From assembly GCF_007565055.1 (NCBI RefSeq), contig NC_044563.1, positions 97,239,489 through 97,303,488 of the forward strand: a stretch of 64,000 nt of DNA, given 5' to 3'. The translations under genes were made by a program, and so were the position numbers. Each line of letters opens with the position of its first letter. The stretch's first letter is position 1. Shown here piece after piece: positions 24,782 through 34,916 of the stretch. This DNA comes from Rhinopithecus roxellana (Eukaryota; Chordata; Mammalia; Primates; Cercopithecidae). The notes beneath the pieces were generated by a model. It did not search any database, was not told the origin of the DNA, and was given only the letters and a program-made list of their open reading frames with translations.

Positions 24782-25078
24782 GGCCGGGCACGGTGGCTGA
24801 TGTCTATAATCCCAGCACTTTGGGAGGCCAAGGTGAGTGGTCAGGACTTGAAGCCCAGGAGTTCAAGACCAGCCTGGACAACATACTGAAACCCCAACTC
24901 TATAAAAAATACAAAAATTAGCTGGGTGTGGTGGTGCGGGCCTGTAGTTCCAGCTACTCAGGAGGCTGAGGTGGGAAGATTGCTTGAGCCAGATCAAGGC
25001 TCCCTAGTGCTACTGCACTCCAGCATGGGTGATAGAGCAGATCCTGTCTCAAAAAAAAAAAAAAAAGGAAAAAAAAGA
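24782..25078 (+). mobile_element. AluS/J, right arm shortened
   Basis: Starts 'ggccgggcacggtggctg'. About 30 bp missing before 'ctgcactccagcatgg'. Confidence 0.88.
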
Positions 25079-25384
25079 AATACTGGCTTTGGGCTCAACA
25101 GAGCAATTTGGCTAGAGATAAATCTTTAGGCGTTATCTATGTGTACAGCTGAAGACCTGAAGTCATGGAAGTAGTTGAAGATTGCCCTGGGAGAATGTGT
25201 AGAGTGAAGATAAAAAAGAAACAAAAAAATCATGAGCGCCATTACCACATGAAGACCAGTATCAAAGAACAGAGTATCCTAAGGAGGAAATGGTTAATAT
25301 TGTCAGAAACTACAGAAAGATGACATAGGATAAGGACTGGAGAAAAACACTAGGTCTAAGAACTCAGTGATGTTTACAATAATA

Positions 25385-25584
25385 GCTTTATTGAGATATA
25401 ACTCAATACAAAATTTACACTTTTAAAGTATACTATTTAGTTGTTTTTAGTATATTCAGAGGTGTGTGATCATCACTACCACCATGTTTCAGAATACATT
25501 CATCACCCCATAAAGAAACTCTGCACCCATTAGCAGAGTTTCTAATTGGCAGGGTTTCACATTTCCCCTAATATTAGTGATTTT
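25385..25584. mobile_element. Old LINE-type interspersed repeat segment
   Basis: 'tttattgagatataactcaa', 'gtttttagtatattcagagg' and 'caccccataaagaaactctg' match a very common old mammalian repeat text. It is the inferred source region of the insertion inside the Alu at 27641-27840. Confidence 0.5.
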
Positions 25585-25794
25585 AAAAGAAGACAGTTTT
25601 GGAGAAGTATGAAAAACTAAAAGTAAGGAATTATAAGTAACAAGAGTATATTATTCTTTCAAAGGGAACTAGGAGAGAGAGAGAGATATAAAAGAAGACA
25701 GTTTTGGAGAAGTATGAAAAACTAAAAGTAAGGAATTATAAGTAACAAGAGTATATTATTCTTTCAAAGGGAACTAGGAGAGAGAGAGAGATAG
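25585..25794 (+). repeat. Perfect 105-bp tandem duplication (two copies)
   Basis: The unit starts 'aaaagaagacagttttgg' and ends in a GA-rich run. Copy 1 is 25585-25689 and copy 2 is 25690-25794. I read no difference between them. Confidence 0.9.
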
Positions 25795-26159
25795 GAGGAG
25801 GTGGTATCAGAATGGCTGTTTAAAATGGGGAAGGCCATAGACTGAAGGGAAGGCTTCAGGGAAAAAGACTGAGAGGCACAGAGACAGAAGATACATACTC
25901 GCTCACAAACTGGATATAGTTGAATAGGATACAATCAGAAACACAGATAGAAGGGTTTTACTTGGAAAGGAAGAGACGCCTTAGGGGACTATGGTGATAA
26001 AAGTAAGAAACTACTAAGTCAATAACTAAAAATGAGGGACAGCTGGGAGCCAATGGTAGGAAGCAGATTTACTTTTTGCTAAATTTCAGTAGTTTTAAAT
26101 TTTTCATCATTTGCATGTTTTACTATCTCAAAATAAAGAAGATAAATACAGGGATTTTG

Positions 26160-26462
26160 GGCCGGGCATGGTGGCTCACGCCTGTAATCCCAGCACTTTG
26201 GGAGGCCAAGGTGGATGGATCACTTGAGATCAGGAGTTCGAGACCAGCCTGGCTAACATGGTGAAACCCCATCTCCACTAAAAATACAAAAATTAGCTGG
26301 GCGTGGTGGTGCATGCCTGTAATCTCAGCTACTCAGGAGTCTGAGGCAGGAGAATCCCTTGAGCCCAGGAAGTGGAGATTGCAGCGAGCCGAGATCATGC
26401 ACCACTACACTCCAGCCTGGGTGACAGAGTGAGACCCTGTCTCAAAAAAAAAAAGAAAAAGA
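26160..26462 (+). mobile_element. AluS
   Basis: Full length 'gggccgggcatggtggctc'. Confidence 0.93.
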
Positions 26463-27407
26463 AATGTCACAGAACAGAGAACACACAAACACCTAATGAA
26501 TTAAATTTCAGAAAGTGATTGCCCTTTAATAGGAGAGAGAGGCCCAATACTACTCTCCTTCCTGGTGCACCAGCAGCAGGAGAAAATGTACTATAGACAG
26601 GAATAAGAAGAAACAAACCAGACTTTTAAGAAATTTTTAATGCCAAATGTAGGCTAGCATGACAGATTAAAATTCCAAGGCGTGGTGGAGGTAAAGCTGA
26701 TGTGCTGGAATAAGAATTACAAGGAGCCCTAGACATGGAACCCATCTGTACCCATCTACCAACTCTCCTACAGATCTTCACTAAATACACAGGTAGTACA
26801 TTGAAAGCTGAAGACAGGTCAGAAGAACTGAAAGAGATCCCATTTGAAGTATATAGGCCTCCCTGAAGTACAAGGCAGTCATCTTCCAAAGGAGGCTGGC
26901 AAGTGAGCAGACAGAAATCCATCTGAGGTAATCCATGCTTTCAGCTACCAAAGGCTGTGGAGGCAAGAACTGAGAAAAAGCCCTCCAAGGCATTCCAGGC
27001 CTTCACAGAATGTAAAACAGCTGCCCTCCTGAGGCAAGGGTAAGAGCAGCAAGGTAGAGATCTCCTCAGACACAAAAAGGCAAGAGGCACAATTAAAGAA
27101 CAAAGAGAACCTCCCAGCGACCTAAAAAGCTGGCAGCTCAGCTGGCAAAACAGATCTCTGAAATCATGTCAGTGCTTAGATCCCAAATACTGCTGAGGAG
27201 AAAGTCATAATTCTGCCCCAAAGTATTTAGACCCAGTGGTAAACTGAATCAAACTACAGCTGCAACAAAGCACAGACTCATCTTACTTATAAATTAGACT
27301 TAATTTAGTGGCCAGACAGAATAAATGGCATTTTGGAGGTAAATATTAAGTAAAAAATAAGTAAACTTCAGGTTCTCCTTTGTTTTATAGAAGTTGTCTG
27401 GTATACA
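26463..27407. other. Unassigned, possibly L1M 5' sequence
   Basis: Purine-rich text resembling old L1 5' regions, placed just left of the L1M/HAL1-like fragment. The minus-strand ORFs here look random. Confidence 0.35.
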
Positions 27408-27640
27408 GGCCAGGTACAGCGGCTCACACCTGTAATCCCAGCACTATGGGAGGCCTAGGTAGGTGGATTACCTGAGGTCAGGAGTTCAAGACCAGCATGG
27501 CCAAGATGGTGAAACCCCATCTCTACTAAAAATACAAAAATACAAAAATTAGCTGGGCGTGGTAGCACAGGCCTGTACTCCCAGAAACTCAGGAGACTGA
27601 GGCTGGAGAATTGCTTGAACTCGGGAGGCAGAGATTGAGG
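27408..27640 (+). mobile_element. AluS, part 1 (split by the templated insertion)
   Basis: Left arm and half of the right arm. Continues at 27841. Confidence 0.9.
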
Positions 27641-27840
27641 TTGTTTTTAGTATATTCCGTTGTTTTTAGTATATTTTTAGTATATTCAGAGGTATGTGAC
27701 CACCACCTACTACCAAGTTTCAGAATACTTTTCATCACCCCATAAAGAAACCCTGCACTCATTAGCAGTCATATTTCCCCTCCCTAATATTAGTGATTTT
27801 AAAAGAAGACAGTTTTGGAGAAATATGAAAAATTAAAAAG
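27641..27840 (+). other. About 200-bp insertion inside an Alu, copied from 25.4-25.6 kb
   Basis: The Alu right arm is interrupted after 'ggaggcagagattgagg' and resumes at 'tgagccgaaattgagtc'. The intervening DNA matches about 25443-25625 ('tatattcagaggtatgtga', 'caccccataaagaaaccc', 'aagacagttttggagaaat'). Its left edge holds three partial restarts of 'ttgtttttagtatat'. Confidence 0.85.
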
Positions 27841-27923
27841 TGAGCCGAAATTGAGTCACTGCACTCCAGCCTGGGTCACAGAGTGAGGTTCTGTCTCAAA
27901 AAAAAAAAAAAAAAAAAAAAAAA
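27841..27923 (+). mobile_element. AluS, part 2
   Basis: 'tgagccgaaattgagtcac' to A-tail, completing the element begun at 27408. Confidence 0.9.
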
Positions 27924-28070
27924 GTTGTCTGGTATAAAATAAAAGATTATGCGATATACAAAGAAGCAAGAAAATGTAACCAATGGTAAATAAAAGTAAA
28001 GGAAATAGTCAAAATAAGCAAACTCAAAGATGCCCCAAATGTTGGAATTATTATTAAATAGTAACTTTAG

Positions 28071-28357
28071 GATGGGCGCGGTGGCTCATGCCTATAATCC
28101 AGCACTTTGGGAGGCCAAGGCAGGTGGATCGTTTGAGGTCAGGAGTTCAAGACCAGCCTGGCCAACATGGTGAAACCTCGTCTCTACTAAAAATACAAAA
28201 GTTAGCTGGGCATAGTGACGCGTGCCTGTAATCCCAGCTACTCAGGAGGCTGAGGCAGGAGAATCGCTTGAACCTGGGAGGCAGAGGTTGCGGTGACCCC
28301 AGATCATGCCACTGCCCTCCAGCTTGGGCAACAGAGCGAGACTCCATCTCAAAAAAA
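28071..28357 (+). mobile_element. AluS
   Basis: Target duplication 'aaatagtaacttta' on both sides. Confidence 0.92.
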
Positions 28358-28384
28358 AATAGTAACTTTAAAATAATTATGATA

Positions 28385-28679
28385 GATTGGGTGCGGTGGC
28401 TCACACCTGTAATCCCAGAACTTTGGGAGGCCAAGGCAGGTGGATCATCTCAGGTAAGGAGTTTGAGACCAGTCTGGCCAACATGGTGAAACACCATCTC
28501 TATTAAAATACAAAAATTAGCCAGGCGTGGTAGTGCGCACCTGTAATCCCAGCTACTCAGGAGGCTGAGGCAGTAGAATCACTTGAACCCAGGAGGCAGA
28601 GGTTGCAGTGAGCCGAGATTGCGCCACTGCACTCCATCCAGACTGTGTGACAGAGCGAGACTCCCGTCTCAAAAAAGAA
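28385..28679 (+). mobile_element. AluS
   Basis: Full length 'attgggtgcggtggctc'. Confidence 0.92.
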
Positions 28680-29199
28680 AATTACGATAAAAATATTAAA
28701 TGATCTAGTAGAAAAGACAGACAACATGTATGAAGTGATGACACATTTCAGCAGAGTAATAGGAACTATAGAAAAGAAATACTGGAAAGGAAAAATATAT
28801 TCGAAATCAATAATTAATTAGATGGACTTAGCAGAAGGACTGACAAACCTGAGGACAGATCAGTAGAAAATATCCAAACTGAAACAGAGAAAAAGAGGGG
28901 AAGGGGATACAACAGCATGTCTAAGTTCTGTGGGACAATTTCAAATGGTCTAATATAATGTGTAATTGGAGTCCAAGGAGAGGAGAGAGAATGAAATAGA
29001 ATAAATATTTTAAAAGGAAATGGCCAGAACTTTCCACAAGTGAAGAAAGACATCAACCAAACAAAACCAAGAAGTTCAGTGAAGCCCAAGCAGGATAAAA
29101 ATATAGTAGAGGATTCACCTAATGAGGTTATAACGTAGTTTAAATGACTACTTGAAAGAAATTATGTTGGTTCTTATTAATACATGGAGTTAAGATCAA

Positions 29200-29925
29200 A
29201 TCCATTTATTATCTACAGAGTCTGTTCCTAAAGAAACCACGGAGGTAAGTTTTAATTTTACATCCTACCTATTAAAGAATTTAGCCTTGCCCAAAGACAG
29301 GTGCCCTCTGCTCCTGAGAGGTAATCTATGTCATACTAAATAGAGGTGTCTTTCTGGGCAGGGTTGGCCAACCAGAAAGGCCAATCATGCAATTTAGGAT
29401 GGGACTTTGGGTCACCCAGTATCAGTCTGAATCCAACCTGGAGACTGAGTTCAACTATGTGGGCAACCCATCAATCAAGTATGCCTATTTAATGAAGTCC
29501 TACTTTGAAAATCTGGACACTGAAGCACAAGTGAGCTTCCCCGGATGGCAATAGTCCATGCATACTGTCACATATTGATACTGAGAGTAACACCTCCTGA
29601 CTTAATGGGGAGCAAACACCAGATGCTTCAACATTTGAAACCCTCTTGAACTTGGTTCTATGGGCTCCTTGCCTTGATTTTAATCTGTATCCTTTCCTTG
29701 AAATAAACTGTAACCATGAACATAATAGCTCTTAGCAGTGAGTTCTCTTAGCATCTTTTTAGCAAGTTATCAAAACTTTGGGAACCTCCGCAGCTCCCAA
29801 AGACTTATAGTTGGTGTCAGAAATGAAAGTGGTCTTCTGGAAGACTGTGTCCTCAAACTTTGCAGCTTAGCTAACTCGGAGAGGATCTTCATAAAAGTTT
29901 TAGGTTCGTTCAATGATGAAAGCTA
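29200..29925 (+). mobile_element. Possible old LTR element (unassigned)
   Basis: The sequence has LTR-like ending features: 'gaaataaactgtaaccatg' as polyadenylation context and a downstream U5-like stretch ('ctcttagcagtgagttctc'). I do not recognise the family. Confidence 0.35.
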
Positions 29926-29939
29926 GCTAAAAGTTCAGG

Positions 29940-30236
29940 CTTGGCCAAGCGTGGTAACTCATGCCTGTACTCCGAACACTTTGGGACGTCAAGGCAGGCA
30001 GATTGCTTGAGTCCAGGAGTTTGAGAGTAGCTTAGGCAACATAAGGAAACCCTGCTTCTACCAAAAAAAAAAAAAGAATAGAAAAATTAGCCAGCGTGGT
30101 GGTGCATGATTGTAGTTCCAGCTAGTCGGGAGGCTGAGGTGGGAGGAAAGCTTGAGCCCAGCAAGCAGAGGTTGCAGTGAGCAGAGTTCGCACCACTGCA
30201 CTCCAGCCAGGGTAAGAGTGAGACCCCTGTTTCAAT
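29940..30236 (+). mobile_element. AluS/J
   Basis: Diverged dimer, tail (AAAT)n. Confidence 0.88.
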
Positions 30237-30553
30237 AAATAAATTAATTAATAAATAATTCAGGTGTAATAGAAATGTATGGATCCTCCTATTGTTTGTT
30301 TAACCATATGTTTAAAGATGGCACTCCTGCACTTTGGGAAATACTGCTGATATAGTAAAGTTATATTCTCCAAGCTAAATCCAATATTGTGGGTCAATCT
30401 AAATCAGAACAGGAGACTTAATTTAACAAGCTGAATAAGCTATGTTACTATACTGTATATCTCCATCTCATATTTTATATAACTCTTTTAACATATGAAA
30501 AAAATAATTGCTTCTGGTCCAACAACTACAAATAATCCCCACAAAAGAACTGT

Positions 30554-30843
30554 TTTGTATTTTTGAGACAATCTTGCTCTGTCACCCAGGCTGGAGTGCA
30601 GTGGTGCGATCTCCGCTCACTACAACCTCCGTCTCCCAGGTTCAAGTGATTCTCATGCCTTAGCTTCCTGAGTAGCTGGAATTACAGGTGTGTGCTACCA
30701 CAACCAGCTAAATGTTCTATTTTTGGTAGAGATGGGGTTTCACTATGTTCGCCAGGATAGTCTCAAACTCCTGATCTCAAGTGATCTGCCTGCCTCAGCC
30801 TCCCAGAGTGCTAGGATTACAGACGTGAGCAACCATGCCTGGC
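30554..30843 (-). mobile_element. AluS
   Basis: Target duplication 'cacaaaa.aactgtt' (about 30540 and 30844). Confidence 0.92.
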
Positions 30844-30954
30844 CACAAAACAACTGTTATTGAAACCTCATCACTAGTCAACCTTTTATAGCAAATACAT
30901 TATTTGACTTTAAACATTCAGCCAATTATTATGTGGTAACTATGAAAACAACTA

Positions 30955-31362
30955 TGGTTTTAATGTCCCCTCCAAAACTCATGTTGAAATTTAATTGCCA
31001 TTGTGATAATATTAAGAGGTGGGACCTTTAAGAGATGTTTAGGCCAGGAGGGAATAGTCCTCATGACCATGATTGTGGGAGTGCACTCACACAATGTCAT
31101 AATTGTGGGATTAATGCCCTAACTATAGGAATGGGTTCCTGACTAAAGGATGAGTTCAGTCAGATTTCCTCTCTGTCATATGTGTTCACCTGCACTATGT
31201 TATGACACAGCAAGAACGTCCTCACCAGATGCCAAGCAGATGTTAGTACAACCATGCCCTTGGACTTCCCAGCCTCCAGAACTGTAAGCCAAATAAATTT
31301 ATTTTCTTTATAAAGTATCGATCTGTGGTATTCTGTTATAGCAGCAGAAAACGAATTAAGAC
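30955..31362 (+). mobile_element. MLT1-like MaLR LTR
   Basis: It starts 'tatggttttaatgtcccctc' with 'aaaactcatgttgaaattta'. It ends with the characteristic 'cagcctccagaactgtaag' and 'aaataaatttattttcttta', then 'ttctgttatagcagcag'. A clear solo LTR in plus orientation. Confidence 0.8.
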
Positions 31363-31463
31363 ATTCTTCCAATAAAAACTACTCCTGAAATAAGAGATTT
31401 TTCCGCTGTAGTTAGAAACTGAAATTCCCTGAAGCTTTGTCATCCCAGTAAGTTTTATATTTG

Positions 31464-31543
31464 AAAAAGTATTAACAGAAATTCAACTTAAAAATCGCTG
31501 AACATAGCTTCCAGTTCTAGGTGCTTCGGGAGCCACCACTTAA
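31464..31543 (+). repeat. Duplicated segment, copy A (flank plus RPL29 5'UTR)
   Basis: The segment starts 'aaaaagtattaacag' and includes about 40 bp of non-RPL29 flank plus the RPL29 leader. It recurs at 32406-32444 and, after an intervening AluYR, at 32741-32793. Differences fall largely at former CpG sites. Confidence 0.85.
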
Positions 31544-32406
31544 AGTGCAGACATGGCCAAGTCCAAGAACCACACCACACACAACCATTCCCGCAAATGG
31601 CACAGAAATGGTATTAAGAAACCCCAATCAAGCTGGGCGTGGTGGCTTACGCCCGTAATCCCAGCACTTTGGGAGGCTGAGGCAGATGGATCATGAGGTC
31701 AAGAGAACGAGACCAGCACGGCCAACGTGGTGAAACCCCATCTCTACTAAAAATACAAAAATTAGCTGGCATGGTAGCGCGCGTCTGTAGTCCCAGCTAC
31801 TCAGGAGGCTGCAGCAGCAGAATTGCTTGAATCCAGGAGGCAGATGTTGCAGTGAGCTGAGATCACACCACTGCAATCCAGTCTGGCAACAGAGCGAGAC
31901 TCTGTCTTAGAAAAGAAACCCAGATCACAAAGATACGAATCTCTTAAGGGGGTGGACCCCAAGTTCCTGAGGAACATGTGCTTTGCCAAGAAGCACAACA
32001 AGAAGGGCCTAAAGAAGATCCAGGCCGACAATGTCAAGGCCATCAGTCCACGTGCTGAGGCTATGAAGGCCTTCATAAAGGAGGTTAAGCGCAAGATCCC
32101 AAAGGGTGTCAGCATCAAGCTCCAACAACTTGCCTAGATTGCCCACCCAAGCCTAGGAAGCGTGCTTGTGCCCGCACTGCCAAGAGGCTCAGGCTGTGCC
32201 GGCCAAAGGCCAAGGCCAAGGATCAAACCAAGGCCCAGGATCAACTCCAGCTTCAGTTCCAGCTCAGGTTCACAAAGGTGCTCAGGCCCCTACAAAGGCT
32301 TCAGAGTAGGTATCTGTCTGCCAACGTGAGGACAGAAGGACTGGTGCAACCTGCCTGGGCTGCCATCTACATGGGGCTGGGGTCCTCACCTCCTGTGCTA
32401 TTTGTA
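31506..32406 (+). pseudogene. RPL29: RPL29 processed pseudogene, interrupted by an Alu
   Basis: This is an intronless copy of the 60S ribosomal protein L29 mRNA. The ATG (31553) begins MAKSKNHTTHNHSRKWHRNG. Coding resemblance continues after an AluS (31631-31912) through a recognisable lysine-rich body (from 31950). Near 32137 an in-frame stop closes the frame where the parent protein would continue. The later Lys/Ala-rich tail is visible as decayed sequence (32150-32310), followed by 3'UTR. The copy stops at 'ctatttgta' and lacks the expected polyA signal and tail. There it is joined to a second copy of its own 5' flank. There are no introns and many substitutions, so it is not expected to make L29. 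Confidence 0.9.
31631..31912 (+). mobile_element. AluS in the RPL29 pseudogene
   Basis: Target duplication from the RPL29 codons ('aagaaacccca', 31616-31630 and 31913-31927). It splits the pseudogene after about 23 codons. Confidence 0.93.
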
Positions 32407-32445
32407 AAAAGTATTAACAGAAATTCAACTTAAAAATTGCTGAGT

Positions 32446-32740
32446 GGCCGGGTGCGGTAGCTCAAGCCTGTAATCCCAGCACTTTGGGAGGCTGAGACGG
32501 GCGGATCACGAGGTCAGGAGATCGAGACCATCCTGGCTAACACGGTGAAACCCCGTCTCTACTAAAAATACAAAAACTAGCAGGGCGAGGTGGCGGGCGC
32601 CTGTAGTCCCAGCTACTTGGGAGGCTGAGGCAGGAGAATGGCGTAAACCCGGCAGGCGGAGCTTGCAGTGAGCTGAGATCGGCCACTGCACTCCAGCCCA
32701 GGTGACAGAGCGAGACTCCGCCTCAAAAAAAAAAAAAAAA
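32446..32740 (+). mobile_element. AluYR-type
   Basis: 'ctcaagcctg', 'ctagcagggcgagg' and 'gagatcggccac'. Target duplication 'aaaaattgctga'. Confidence 0.93.
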
Positions 32741-32753
32741 AAAATTGCTGAAT

Positions 32754-32793
32754 ATAGCTTCTGGTTCTAGATGCTTCGGGAGCCACAGCTTAA
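32754..32793 (+). pseudogene. RPL29: Second RPL29 5'UTR fragment (duplicate)
   Basis: About 38 bases match the RPL29 5'UTR copy at 31506-31543 ('ggttctagatgcttcggg' against 'agttctaggtgcttcggg'). They then run directly into A/G-rich sequence and the L1. No coding body follows. Confidence 0.8.
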
Positions 32794-32805
32794 GAAAAAG
32801 AAGAA
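32792..32805 (+). repeat. L1 target-site duplication, 5' copy
   Basis: The 14-mer 'aagaaaaagaagaa' sits immediately before the L1 start. The same word occurs at 38991-39004 after the A-tail. The purine-rich target matches the L1 endonuclease preference. Confidence 0.8.
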
Positions 32806-33836
32806 GGCGGAGCAAGATGGCCGAATAGGAACAGCTCCAGTCTCCAACTCCCAGCGCGAGCGACACAGAAGACCGGTGATATCTGCATTTTCAACTGAGG
32901 TACTGGGGACATCTCATTAGGGAGTGCCGGACAATCAGTGGTGGTCAGCTGCTGCAGCCTGACCAGCGAGAGCTGAAACAGGGCGAGGCATCGCCTCACC
33001 TGGGAAGTGCAAGGGGGAAGGGAATCCCTTTTCCTAGCCAGGGGAACTGAGACACACAACACCTGGAAAATTCGGTAACTCCCACCCCAATACTGCGCTT
33101 TAAGCAACGGGCACACCAGAAGAATATATCCCTCACCTGGCCGGGAGGGTCCCACGCCCACGGAGCCTCCCTCATTGTTAACACAGCAGTCTGCCGTGAT
33201 CTAACCACAAGGCAGCAGCGAGGCTGGGGGAGGGGCGCCCACCATTGCTGAGGCTTAAGTAGGTAAACAAAGCCGCTGAGAAGCTCGAACTGGGTGGAGC
33301 TCACAGCAGCTCAAGGAAACCTGCCTGTCTCTATAGACTCCACCTCTGGGGGCAGGGCTCAGCTAAAAAAACAACAGGGGAAGCAACAGAGGCCTGAGCA
33401 GACACGAACGACTCTGTCTGACAGCTTTGAAGAGAGCAGTGGATCTCCCAACACGGAGGCTGAGATCTGAGAACGGACAGACTGCCTGCTCAAGTGGGTC
33501 CCTGACCCCTGAGTAGCCTAACTGGGAGACATCCCCCACTAGGGGCAGTCTGACACGCCACACCTCACAGGGTGGAGTACACCCCTGAGAGGAAGCTTCC
33601 AAAGTAAGAATCAGACAGGTACACTCGCTGTTCAGCAATATTCTATCTTCTGCAACCTCTGCTGCTGATACCCAGGCAAACAGGGTCTGGAGTGGACCTC
33701 AAGCAATCTCCAACAGACCTATAGCTGAGGGTCCTGACTGTCAGAAGGAAAACTATCAAACAGGAAGGACACCTATACCAAAACCCCATCAGTACGTCAC
33801 CATCATCAAAGACCAGAGACAGATAAAACCACAAAG
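32806..33836 (+). promoter_or_regulatory. L1 5'UTR with sense and antisense promoter
   Basis: This GC-rich leader begins with the YY1 site 'caagatggccg' (32813-32823), which positions initiation of sense L1 RNA. Primate L1 5'UTRs also carry an antisense promoter. Here its direction is minus-strand, the same as PIK3C2A. A 102-codon antisense open frame (33304-32996) covers the region where primate ORF0 is described, but I did not confirm that it is ORF0. Confidence 0.85.
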
Positions 33837-34853
33837 ATGGGGAAAAAGCAGGGCAGAAAAGCTGGAAATTCAAAAAATAAGAGTGCATCTCCCCCTGCAA
33901 AGGAGCGCAGCCCATCGCCAGCAACGGATCAAAGCTGGTCAGAGAATGACTTTGACGAGATGAGAGAAGAAGGCTTCAGTCCATCAAACTTCTCAGAGCT
34001 AAAGGAGGAATTACGTACCCAGTGCAAAAAAACTAAAAATCTTGAAAAAAGAGTGGAAGAATTGACAGCTAGACTAATTAATGCAGAGAAGGTCATAAAC
34101 GAAATGACAGAGATGAAAACCATGACACGAGAAATACATGACAAATGCACAAGCTTCAGTAACCGACTCGATCAACTGGAAGAAAGACTATCAGCGATTG
34201 AGGATCAAATGAATGAAATGAAGCAAGAAGAGAAACCAAAAGAAAAAAGAAGAAAAAGAAATGAACAAAGCCTGCAAGAAGTATGGGATTATGTAAAAAG
34301 ACCAAATCTACGTCTGATTGGGGTGCCTGAAAGTGAGGCGGAAAATGGAACCAACTTGGAAAACACTCTTCAGGATATCATCCAGGAGAACTTCCCCAAC
34401 CTAGTAGGGCAGGCCAACATTCAAATTCAGGAAATACAGAGAACACCACAAAGATACTCCTCGAGAAGAGCAACTCCAAGACACATAATTGCCAGATTCA
34501 CCAAAGTTGAAATGAAGGAAAAAATCTTAAGGGCAGCCAGAGAGAAAGGTCGGGTTACCCACAAAGGGAAGCCCATCAGACTAACAGCAGATCTCTCAGC
34601 CGAAACTCTACAAGCCAGAAGAGAGTGGGGGCCAATATTCAACATTCTTAAAGAAAAGAATTTTCAACCCAGAATTTCATATCCAGCCAAACTAAGTTTC
34701 ATAAGTGAGGGAGAAATAAAATCCTTTACAGATAAGCAAATACTTAGAGATTTTGTCACCACCAGGCCTGCCTTACAAGAGACCCTGAAGGAAGCACTAA
34801 ACATGGAAAGGAACAACCGGTACCAGCCATTGCAAAAACATGCCAAAATGTAA
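33837..34853 (+). CDS. L1 ORF1p RNA-binding protein, intact (338 aa)
   Basis: ORF1p is the trimeric RNA chaperone that coats L1 RNA. The frame runs uninterrupted from an ATG (MGKKQGRKAGNSKNK) to a TAA, matching the usual length of about 338 residues. The order is a basic N-terminus, a heptad-rich coiled coil (about 50-150), an RRM-like domain (about 157-252) and a C-terminal domain that includes the conserved AREKGRV region (about 240). The start is the first ATG after the 5'UTR and is in the normal position. No missing residue was seen, so it could encode functional protein. Confidence 0.93.
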   Translation: MGKKQGRKAGNSKNKSASPPAKERSPSPATDQSWSENDFDEMREEGFSPSNFSELKEELRTQCKKTKNLEKRVEELTARLINAEKVINEMTEMKTMTREIHDKCTSFSNRLDQLEERLSAIEDQMNEMKQEEKPKEKRRKRNEQSLQEVWDYVKRPNLRLIGVPESEAENGTNLENTLQDIIQENFPNLVGQANIQIQEIQRTPQRYSSRRATPRHIIARFTKVEMKEKILRAAREKGRVTHKGKPIRLTADLSAETLQARREWGPIFNILKEKNFQPRISYPAKLSFISEGEIKSFTDKQILRDFVTTRPALQETLKEALNMERNNRYQPLQKHAKM

Positions 34854-34916
34854 AGACCATGGAGGCTAGGAAGAAACTGCATCAACTAACGAGCAAAATA
34901 ACCAGTTAATATCATA

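Larger units (their letters stand above)
27925..29110 (+). mobile_element. L1M/HAL1-like fragment (ORF1 region), split by two Alus
   Basis: The sequence before, between and after the Alus at 28071-28357 and 28385-28679 resembles old L1 ORF1 ('gaaacagagaaaaagag', 'gtgggacaatttcaaatgg', 'gtgtaattggagtcc', 'gacatcaaccaaacaaaac'). Frames are broken. Confidence 0.7.
32406..32793 (+). repeat. Duplicated segment, copy B (split by AluYR)
   Basis: Copy B of the 31464-31543 segment is split at 'aaaaattgctga' by the AluYR at 32446-32740, with that word repeated on both sides as target-site duplication. The left junction with the RPL29 3' end shares a short 'atttg' microhomology. Confidence 0.8.

Noticed and set aside
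26626..26993. Two overlapping minus-strand frames of 70-98 codons
   Set aside because: No domain or codon signal. The DNA looks like old repeat sequence.
28071..28679. Regularly spaced similar units that could suggest a repeat array or CRISPR
   Set aside because: They are independent Alu insertions with their own tails and target duplications. CRISPR is not expected in this genome.
31952..32137. 61-codon open frame as a possible small gene
   Set aside because: It is the middle of the RPL29 processed pseudogene, lacks its own ATG at that point and ends at a premature stop.
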